This document shows, one piece after another, positions 58,501-64,000 of a DNA stretch of 64,000 nucleotides. The stretch is taken from positions 248,001-312,000 of the forward strand of contig NZ_CAKAKB010000002.1 of the NCBI RefSeq assembly GCF_916618755.1, read 5' to 3'. The first letter of the stretch is position 1; each line of letters starts with the position of its first letter. The DNA is from Actinotalea sp. Marseille-Q4924 (GTDB lineage Bacteria; Actinomycetota; Actinomycetes; Actinomycetales; Cellulomonadaceae). Below the pieces are notes generated by a model. It was not told the DNA's origin and ran no database searches. It saw nothing but the letters and a program-made list of their open reading frames with translations. The position numbers and the translations under genes were made by a program.

Positions 58501-59784
58501 GGCCCACCCGGGCCCGGGCGGCAGGAGGGCGGCCAGCGGCAGCGAGCGGTCCGCCACGGCGTCGGCGAGCAGCGCCCGGACCACGCCCGCGACGTGGTCC
58601 GCCGGCCCCACGACCGCGAGCCCGCCGTCCGCCGCGAAGGGCCACCACGGCGCCCGCTCCACGGGCCGCCCGGTCCTCCGGGTGCCGGAGAGCGTCCCGT
58701 CGACGAGGTACCGATCAGCGGCGTCCGTGCCCGTTGACGTGCCCGTGGACGTCCCCGTGTCCGTGCCCGTGCTCGTGCCGAGGACGATCCGCTCCCGCGC
58801 GGCGCGGACGGCTGCGGCCGCCGGATCGGTGAGGGCGCTCCCGGGCGCCGGAGGGCCCACGGGTCCGGCGGACCGCACCCGGTCGGCCGGGGGTCGATCC
58901 GTCGCGCCGGCCGCACCCGCCCCGCGGGCCCGCGCGCCGTCGTCCTCGCGGCGCTGGAGGAGCACGGCGAGTGGACCGACGAGGCCCATGACGAGGAAGG
59001 CGGGGCTGCGCAGCACCACGGCCAGGACGACGGACCCGACGAGCGGGACGACGACGCCCGGCTGGAGCACCGCGGTCCGCAGGGCCCGGCCGCGGGCCGC
59101 GAGCACCGGTCCCGGCGCGCCATCACCGCGGGCGGCGCTCCGACGGCGTCCACCGAGGCGTCGTCGCCACGTCGAACTGGGCGTCGGCTCGTCCGACCCG
59201 AGGCGCAGCTCGAGGGTGGACGGCCCGAGCGGGACCCGGTCACCCGGCCGGAGCCGGCGCGGTCGGCCGGTGCCGGTCCGGACCCACCACCGACGCCCCC
59301 GCACGCGTCCGGCTGCCCGGTGGGTGACCACCGGACCGGAGGCCGCGACCGCGCGCAGGTCGACGGTCGCGCCCGTCGTGCCGGGTGCGTGCACCTCCCC
59401 GGTGGTGGGTCCCGCCACGACGGCGAGGTGCCACGGTGCCCGCGCCGCCGCCTCGCAGCTGTCGACGTGGCGGGGGGCGGTCGTCACGGCGTCCGCCCCG
59501 GCGGTCCGGCTGAGGACGGCGCCCGCCACCCACGGCGGAGCCCCGGCTACGTGGTCGTCCGGCAGGACCCGCCCGTCCACCGTGAGGGCGGCGGCGCGCA
59601 GGTCCGGCCGGCCGGCGAGGCGTGCCAGCCCGTCCCGGCAGTGCCCGAGCGTGACGCCGTCGGGTACGACGACGTCCCCGCCGGGGTCCAGGGTGAAGCG
59701 CACCGGCGCAGCCTCCGGCCGGCGGCGCCCGCTCACGGCGACGGGCCCGCCGCGCCTGTGGACGCGTGACGGGCCCGACGGCAC
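55522..59784 (-). CDS. EssC/EccC-like FtsK/SpoIIIE ATPase with FHA-like N-terminus
   Basis: 1420 residues from GTG 59784 (GTG 59736 or 59703 possible). An N-terminal FHA-like pair (about 25-95 and 115-190) is followed by two membrane helices (about 245-285) and a low-complexity Gly-Thr-Ser linker, then three P-loop domains. D1 has GTTGAGKS at 635-642 and LLVVVDEF. D2 has GGARSGRTT near 962. D3 has GPPSSGRST near 1251 and VVVVDDVELL. This is the plan of the motor ATPase of type VII secretion. No WXG100 or other ESX component is in the window. It lies 15 bases downstream of an ABC permease gene. Confidence 0.88.
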   Translation of the reverse strand: MPSGPSRVHRRGGPVAVSGRRRPEAAPVRFTLDPGGDVVVPDGVTLGHCRDGLARLAGRPDLRAAALTVDGRVLPDDHVAGAPPWVAGAVLSRTAGADAVTTAPRHVDSCEAAARAPWHLAVVAGPTTGEVHAPGTTGATVDLRAVAASGPVVTHRAAGRVRGRRWWVRTGTGRPRRLRPGDRVPLGPSTLELRLGSDEPTPSSTWRRRLGGRRRSAARGDGAPGPVLAARGRALRTAVLQPGVVVPLVGSVVLAVVLRSPAFLVMGLVGPLAVLLQRREDDGARARGAGAAGATDRPPADRVRSAGPVGPPAPGSALTDPAAAAVRAARERIVLGTSTGTDTGTSTGTSTGTDAADRYLVDGTLSGTRRTGRPVERAPWWPFAADGGLAVVGPADHVAGVVRALLADAVADRSLPLAALLPPGPGWAWLRWAGARLSGGPGARVARTAAQTTAVLAGCEGRVLVLDAYGTARRPALHRWWVDRRAPRAALLLVEEHASDLPAWCPWVLEVSRGGDDAVLRGSDGAAVTVQVGHVGEDWAERHARRCAAGPCYPADGSATAAPGPGRVRAVTADDELPALVGLADIGLPTDRAAVGRAWTMPRPRRALALPVGADGRGTVHVDLVRDGPHLLIAGTTGAGKSELLQSLLLSLALTHPPDEVAMVLLDYKGGAGFGRTRDLPHVAGMVTDLEPAAAARALEGLRTELRRREELLAAADVTDLAELPRPPARLLVVVDEFRALVEDLPEFVPALVRLATQGRSLGVHLVLATQRPSGVVDAQLRANLPLRVCLRVTDPADSLDVVEVPDAAAITAATPGRAVLSRPGAGTDLVQTAWAALPPLPDALPAGPVRAADPFSTWSPWRRPDAPVRGPRHGEPSAEVVDALVGEVAAAHRAAGGHRAAPPWLPPLPAVVGHDELHDLEGLGPVPGSDAALPLVVRDLPDRRARDVVGWDRRGHLAVVGGARSGRTTTLRAVAAGALAGGSAVHVVTAGSAEVWRTLAGHPGLGTVVGPDDPARVLTLLTTLLRPVVPAASGAGDADLGADGGRRTIEGSATVLCIDDAAGVVRSLDLLPRAPGAELLDRVLRDARACGVAVAVSALPGEAHGLLRHVTERLVLRVDDVHDALALGVPRTLWSAGGPPGRGVHLPPAGGAAHPPRLCQVVLPARPPHPARPDPCRPEALRIVPLPPVVRLADVASPSGVPPSLVTAQAPPPLGAAPRDHVALGPLLGVGGDDARPVRLPLQPAVVVVGPPSSGRSTTLRTVVQGLRRAGHPVHDDPADVLAVIGAHGHAGTAPPLDAARVRAPAVVVVDDVELLLRRRPAVEEVLTSWVEAAEEGRPGVPCVVVAARTDRVASAYRGLLALLRASATLVVLAPGSAGSADVAGCDLAPALYPLHPRRPGRGALVVAGQVTRVQVALA
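58723..58780. repeat. Tandem repeat encoding a Gly-Thr-Ser/Asp linker in the EssC-like protein
   Basis: A run of near-identical 6-base units (GTGCCC/GTCCGT/GACGTG types on the plus strand) encodes GTSTGTDTGTSTGTSTGTD at about residues 336-354. It sits between the membrane helices and the first ATPase domain. Such repeats usually vary in length between strains and here probably act as a flexible tether. Confidence 0.7.
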
Positions 59785-59799
59785 CGGGAGACCTGCGGC

Positions 59800-62445
59800 T
59801 CACTCCACGGCGAGCGCCCGGACCGGCGACGTGCGGGCCGCGGCCCGACCCGGCAGCACCGACGCCAGGAGGCCCGCGACGACCGCCGACACGAGGACAA
59901 GACCCAGGTGCAGCCAGGGGACCTCGTACGTCACCGGCCCGACGCTCCCCAGCACCGTGGCCGCACCGGCCCACCCGTACAGGAGACCCAGCACCGCGCC
60001 GACGGTCGCGCCGATCGCCGCGATGAGCACGCCCTCGACGGCCAGGGACCCGCGCAGCCTGCCCCGGGTGAGGCCCAGCGAACGCAGCGTCGCGGACTCG
60101 CGCCGCCGCTCGAGGACCGACAGGGACAGGGTGTTCGCCACGCCGATCACCGCGATCACGACCGCGGCGCCGAGCAGCCCGACGACGACGGCGAGGAACG
60201 CGTCGACGACCTGCTCGTACCGCACGCGCTCGAGCGCGGCACCGGAGACGATCACCGGGGTGTCCGACAGGGCGTCCTGGACGTCCGCGACCACGCGGGC
60301 CGGCGGGGCGTCGTCGGCGAACCGGACCCACGCCTCCGTCGGGGCGGCGACCCCGGCGACCGCCTCGAGCGTCGCCGGGGTGAGGAGGACGACCTCCGGG
60401 AGGTCCACCACGACGGCGCGCGCCACGACGACGTCGTCGGCCGCCGGAGACGCGCCCTCCGCGTCCGCCGCCGCTCCGACCTGCGCCGCCGCCTCGGGCG
60501 CCAGCCGCAGCTCGTCGCCGTCGGAGATCCCGACCGACGCCGCGAGACCCGACCCGATGATCACGGTGTCGTCGGTGAGCCCGGATGCCTCCTCGGACGC
60601 CCTCAGCACGGCCGTCAGCGCCGTCGGCTCGACGGCTGTCGCCTGCCACCCGAGCACCGACGCGCCCTCGGTGTCGCGCAGCTCGACGCCCCCGTGGGAG
60701 ACCGCTGCGACGGCGTCGACGCCGTCCACGGCCCCGACCGTGGTGAGCACGCGCGGGTCGAGCGCACCCTGCGTCGACGACCCCGCGGCCACGGCGAGGT
60801 CGACGGGGTACTGCGCGTCGAGCTCGGCCGCGAGCGACGTCCGGGCACTGGCGGCCCCCGTGCTCATCATCGCGACGAGCGTCACCCCGATGAGCAGCGC
60901 CGAGCTCGTCGCGGCGGTCCGGCGCGGGTTGCGCACGGTGTTCGCCGCGGCGAGCCGGGCGGTCGGTCCCGCGCGGCCCAGGAGGCGTCCGGCGCCCCGT
61001 GCCACCGCCGGCGCCCACACGGCCGCGCCGACGAGCACGCCGACGAACGACACGGCACCGCCGAGCACACCCGCGGCGAGGGCGACCACGGGACCGATCT
61101 CCGCAGCCGCGAGGGCGGCACCGGTCAGCAGCAGACCGCCGCCGACGGCGAGCAGCGTCGCGAGCGCCAGGCGGGCACGACCGGCCCGGCGGCCCTCGAC
61201 GGGGTCGACCGGACGCAGGGCGGCGAGGGGGGCGACCCGGGTGGCGGCGCGGGCGGGCGCCAGGGCCGCCGCGAGCGTCACCGCGGTCCCCACGAGCACC
61301 GGCACGAGCACCGCCGCGGGGGTCACCGTGATGACGTCGGGCAGGGGTACGTCGAGCCCGGCGGCGCCCACCACCGACAGGGTCACCTGCGTCAGCCCCA
61401 GGCCCACGAGCACGCCGACGACCGACGCGGTCAGCCCGAGGATCGCCGCCTCGACGAGGACGGAGCGGCGCACCTGGCCACGGTCTGCCCCGACGCAGCG
61501 GAGCAGCGCCAGGGTCCGCGTCCGCTGCGCGACGAGCACCTGAAAGGTGTTCGCGATGACGAGCGCCGCGACGAGCAGGGCCACCGCCGCGAAGGCGAGG
61601 ACGACGGCGGTCAGCGCGTCCTCGCCGCCGGTCAGCTCGTTCACCGTCAGCGCCGCCTGCTCCTGCTTCGTGCGCACGACGACCCCCGGCGCCGCGTCGG
61701 CGAGGTCGGTCGCGACCGCGGTCGGGTCGCTCCCGGCCTCCACGACGACGACGGCGCTGCGGTACCCGGGCTCCTGGCCGACCGCGTCCGCCTCCTCGGC
61801 GAGCCATCCGCGTGCGTCCTCCGGGTGGACGACGACGGCGCCTGAGGACCCCGTGAAGCCTCCCGTCGGGTCCTCGGTGAGGCCGGTGACGGCGATCTCC
61901 TGGGTAAAGGTCGTCCACGATCCGGCGTCGCCATCCGCCGTGCCGCCGTCGTCCGGGGCGGCGGGCGCGTTCGTCGGCGTCCACACCTCGCGTGCGAGCG
62001 TCACGGTGTCGCCGACGCCCACCTGCAGGCGCTCGGCGAGCGGCGCGGGCAGCGCCACGCCCCCGGGCGCGTCGGGCAGGTCGCCCTCGACGAGCTCCTG
62101 GACCTCCAGGCGCGGGTGCGACGCGCGGACGGTCGCCTCCGGGTACACGTCCGCCGCCGCGCTGCTGAGCTGCACCCACAGCGGTGCGCGGCCGTCGAGG
62201 GCCTCGACGCCGGTGATCTCGGCCAGTCGCGCGACGTCGTCCTCCGACAGCTGCTCACCCTCGGCGCTGACGACGAGGTCGGCGTCGGCGTAGGAGGCGG
62301 AGACGGCGTCGTAGGTGGTCCGGGTCATGACCGCACCCGCGACGAGCGTCGCGGCGACGAACGCGGTGCCGATGACGATGGCGATGCCGGCCGCGGTGAG
62401 GCGGCCGAGGCTGAGGCGCATCTGCGCCAGGGTCAGGCGCAGCAT
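59800..62445 (-). CDS. FtsX/MacB-like ABC transporter permease
   Basis: 881 residues. A first helix (LGRLTAAGIAIVIGTAFVAA) leads to a large extracytoplasmic MacB_PCD-type domain. A FtsX four-helix core follows (AALLVAALVIANTFQVLVAQRTRTLALLRCVGA), then a second core at the C-terminus (VVGLLGAAVVIAVIGVANTLSLSVLERRRE and LLYGWAGA). The two FtsX halves and long soluble loops match tandem-FtsX lipoprotein/drug exporters. Its start overlaps the ATPase stop by one base, so they form one complex. Substrate unknown. Confidence 0.92.
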   Translation of the reverse strand: MLRLTLAQMRLSLGRLTAAGIAIVIGTAFVAATLVAGAVMTRTTYDAVSASYADADLVVSAEGEQLSEDDVARLAEITGVEALDGRAPLWVQLSSAAADVYPEATVRASHPRLEVQELVEGDLPDAPGGVALPAPLAERLQVGVGDTVTLAREVWTPTNAPAAPDDGGTADGDAGSWTTFTQEIAVTGLTEDPTGGFTGSSGAVVVHPEDARGWLAEEADAVGQEPGYRSAVVVVEAGSDPTAVATDLADAAPGVVVRTKQEQAALTVNELTGGEDALTAVVLAFAAVALLVAALVIANTFQVLVAQRTRTLALLRCVGADRGQVRRSVLVEAAILGLTASVVGVLVGLGLTQVTLSVVGAAGLDVPLPDVITVTPAAVLVPVLVGTAVTLAAALAPARAATRVAPLAALRPVDPVEGRRAGRARLALATLLAVGGGLLLTGAALAAAEIGPVVALAAGVLGGAVSFVGVLVGAAVWAPAVARGAGRLLGRAGPTARLAAANTVRNPRRTAATSSALLIGVTLVAMMSTGAASARTSLAAELDAQYPVDLAVAAGSSTQGALDPRVLTTVGAVDGVDAVAAVSHGGVELRDTEGASVLGWQATAVEPTALTAVLRASEEASGLTDDTVIIGSGLAASVGISDGDELRLAPEAAAQVGAAADAEGASPAADDVVVARAVVVDLPEVVLLTPATLEAVAGVAAPTEAWVRFADDAPPARVVADVQDALSDTPVIVSGAALERVRYEQVVDAFLAVVVGLLGAAVVIAVIGVANTLSLSVLERRRESATLRSLGLTRGRLRGSLAVEGVLIAAIGATVGAVLGLLYGWAGAATVLGSVGPVTYEVPWLHLGLVLVSAVVAGLLASVLPGRAAARTSPVRALAVE

Positions 62446-63260
62446 CAGCGCACCGCCGCGTCGTCGAGCGGCCGCAGGGCGTCGAGGCTCGTCAGGACGG
62501 CGTCGGGCGTCGGGTCGGAGATGTCCCCGGCGATCCGGCCGTCGGCCAGGAGCAGGACGCGGTCGGCGTACGCGGCCGCCGTCGGGTCGTGCGTGACCAT
62601 GATCACGGTGCTGCCGAGCTCACGGACGGAGCGGCGCAGGAAGCTCAGCACCTGGGCCCCCGCACGGGAGTCCAGGTTGCCGGTCGGCTCGTCCGCGAAG
62701 ACGACCTCCGGCCGGTGCACGAGGGCGCGGGCGATGGCGACGCGCTGCTGCTGGCCGCCGGACAGCTCGGCCGGACGGTGGCTCAGCCGGTCCCGCAGCC
62801 CCAGGACGTCGACGAGGGTGTCGACCCAGGCGTGGTCCACGGGGGCGCCGGCCAGCTCCAGCGGGAGGAGGACGTTCTGCTCCGCCGTGAACATCGGCAG
62901 CAGGTTGAAGGACTGGAAGACGAACCCCACCCGGTCCCGCCGCAGGTGCGTCAGGGAGCGGTCGTCGAGGCCGGTCAGCTCGGTGAGCCCGAGGTGCACC
63001 GTGCCGGACGCCGCCGTGTCCAGTCCGGCGAGCAGGTGCATGAGCGTGGACTTGCCGGACCCCGACGGTCCCATGATCGCCGTGAAGGCGCCGCGCTCCA
63101 CGTCGACGTCGACGGCATCGAGCGCGCGCACGGCGGCCTCGCCCTGGCCGTAGACCTTGGTCAGGGCGCGGGCCCGGACGGCGGTCCGGTCGGCGTCGGC
63201 GGGGGTGCCTGTCGGGCTGCCGGTCCGGCTGCTCGTGGCGGTGCTGGGCGGGTGGGTCAC
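62445..63260 (-). CDS. ABC transporter ATP-binding protein (LolD/MacB-type)
   Basis: 271 residues from GTG 63260, with GAGGAG upstream. A Thr/Pro-rich leader of about 25 residues is followed by Walker A (GPSGSGKST), Q-loop (FVFQSFNLLP), signature (LSGGQQQR), Walker B (VVFADEP) and switch His (MVTHD). Motifs are those of exporters paired with FtsX-type permeases, and the downstream gene is one. A TAGCGT element (complement of 63292-63297) about 32 bases upstream could be the promoter. A decayed LuxR-type regulator precedes it. Confidence 0.94.
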   Translation of the reverse strand: MTHPPSTATSSRTGSPTGTPADADRTAVRARALTKVYGQGEAAVRALDAVDVDVERGAFTAIMGPSGSGKSTLMHLLAGLDTAASGTVHLGLTELTGLDDRSLTHLRRDRVGFVFQSFNLLPMFTAEQNVLLPLELAGAPVDHAWVDTLVDVLGLRDRLSHRPAELSGGQQQRVAIARALVHRPEVVFADEPTGNLDSRAGAQVLSFLRRSVRELGSTVIMVTHDPTAAAYADRVLLLADGRIAGDISDPTPDAVLTSLDALRPLDDAAVR

Positions 63261-63431
63261 GGTCGCTCCTCGGTCGTGGCGGTACACCCCGACGCTAGGG
63301 ACCGGCCGACCGCGGTCGCGTCCGGCAGGGGCATGGTCCGCGGGGCGCGGGCCTCCGCCCTGGGGTGGACCGGTCGGCGCCGTCCGCGACCCCGGGGGAC
63401 GAGCGAGGGACGTCGTCGGTCGGAGGGCCGG

Positions 63432-63575
63432 TCAGGCGCCGGGGCGTACCAGGCCGCCCTCGTGCGCGGCGACGACGGCCTGCACCCGGTCCCGCACGCC
63501 CAGCCTCGCGAGCACGCGCCCGAGGTGCGCCTTGACGGTCGCCTCGGCGACGAAGGTGCCGCGTCGGGCGGAGGT
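63432..63575 (-). pseudogene. LuxR-type response regulator remnant (C-terminal helix-turn-helix)
   Basis: The minus strand ends with FVAEATVKAHLGRVLARLGVRDRVQAVVAAHE, the recognition helix and last helix of a NarL/LuxR DNA-binding domain, then a stop. Upstream, where the LTxRE motif and receiver domain should be, the frame shows no homology. Only about 45 codons survive, so the gene is a 3' remnant. ABC ATPase/FtsX pairs in actinobacteria often have a NarL-type two-component system next door, which this probably was. Confidence 0.7.
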
Positions 63576-63633
63576 GCGAGGTCGCCCGCCGCACGTCCGG
63601 GGTCGTGAAATGCCCTGTGGCAGCATGTGCGCC

Positions 63634-64000
63634 ATGACGCGCGTTCTCCTGGCCGAGGATGACCCGGCGGAGCGTGTGGACGATCACGGTCCGCTCGTCG
63701 GAGGCTCCCAGGATGACCTGTCGGAGGAGCTGCACCACCCGCGTCGCACCATCGAGCAGCTCACAGGCGTCTGAGCCTCGTGAGAGAAGGCCGATCTCCC
63801 CGCAGCGAGACAGGACGGGGAACGGAGCCACCGGGTCGCACGCCGCGTCCACGAGGGGTCGGAGACGAGCCGGCCGCGCACGTCGTGGGAACCACGGACG
63901 ACGTCCTGCGGCCCCGCGAGGAAAGCGTGGCTGACGACAGGAACTCGATGCGCTGGGGAGCGGGCCCTCGTTCGGGCTCCGCCGTACTCCCAGCCAGGGG
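63634..64000 (+). other. Region of rearranged remnants; possible response-regulator 5' fragment
   Basis: The plus strand at 63634 begins MTRVLLAEDDPA, which matches the very start of a response-regulator receiver domain (first beta strand and acidic pocket). The similarity stops after about 12 codons. The rest of the 367 bases to the window edge has only short, unconvincing frames on both strands and no recognised family. Together with the LuxR tail on the other strand it looks like a rearranged, decayed locus. The right edge could hold the beginning of a gene that cannot be judged. Confidence 0.4.

Noticed and set aside
58373-61543. Plus-strand 1056-codon frame
   Set aside because: It is antisense to the EssC-like and FtsX-like genes and is a low-complexity Ala/Arg/Thr/Ser translation without motifs.

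Overview
This window comes from a very GC-rich actinobacterium, most likely Cellulomonas-like (Micrococcales). The evidence is a convergent PdtaS-type kinase and WhiB1, a GTP-dependent PEP carboxykinase diverging from a RamB-type regulator, LacI repressors with a perfect CebR-type box, F420-type Ddn-family and DUF2505 proteins, frequent GTG starts, and several start codons placed 5-7 bases after a TANNNT element (leaderless transcription). The genus is an inference. No rRNA, tRNA, CRISPR array, transposase or prophage is visible.

Layout. 1-6.0 kb: the 3' end of RNase J, two tandem phospholipase D-like proteins, and a MEDS/STAS sensor overlapping an RsbW-like kinase. 6.1-12.7 kb: two cyclic-di-GMP proteins, a coiled-coil protein behind a 20-bp palindrome, a TetR regulator and a low-molecular-weight tyrosine phosphatase. 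12.7-13.6 kb: a scar made of two head-to-head pieces of one SDR gene followed by an EAL-domain tail. 13.7-18.3 kb: a compact four-gene 2-oxoacid:ferredoxin oxidoreductase operon whose last gene fuses a GltD-like flavoprotein to a ferredoxin domain. 18.4-24.8 kb: RsbW-like, STAS and SpoIIE-type stress-signalling proteins, two hydrolases, a small-protein pair behind a CRP-like site, a Ddn-like protein and a VIT-family transporter. 24.9-30.5 kb: a sugar ABC importer (lipoprotein and two permeases) with its LacI repressor, three copies of a TGAGACCGGTCTCA-type operator and one CebR-type box; the first permease has a frameshifted start. 30.5-35.5 kb: an envelope or desiccation-type stress cluster (Tyr-Gly-rich protein, holin-like protein, DUF3618/LEA-like protein, YihY-like membrane protein, cupin).

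35.6-38.5 kb: a divergent arsenic locus (ArsR, ICMT-like methyltransferase, ArsM, small Cys-Cys protein) with two inverted-repeat operators, ending at a strong terminator before a SufR-like regulator. 38.5-44.5 kb: a DUF488 protein, an HMA/TauE/cupredoxin copper-type fusion, RamB and PckG. 44.5-50.1 kb: membrane proteins, a NYN-domain protein, glutamate dehydrogenase, an aldo/keto reductase and a flavodoxin. 50.1-52.9 kb: a DUF2505-LacI-APC permease operon. 53-55.5 kb: the PdtaS-like kinase, WhiB1 and a small membrane protein. 55.5-63.3 kb: an EssC/EccC-like three-ATPase protein without visible WXG100 partners, then a MacB-type ABC permease and ATPase. 63.4-64 kb: decayed remnants of response regulators.

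Two themes recur. One is partner-switching and second-messenger signalling: five STAS/RsbW/SpoIIE components plus two GGDEF proteins. The other is central carbon and redox control: the 2-oxoacid oxidoreductase, PEPCK/RamB, GDH and the sugar importer. The most interesting items are the oxidoreductase operon with its GltD-ferredoxin fusion, the operator cluster over the sugar importer, the leaderless small-ORF pair behind a CRP-like site, the arsenic locus with extra Cys-Cys motifs, and the orphan EssC-like ATPase.
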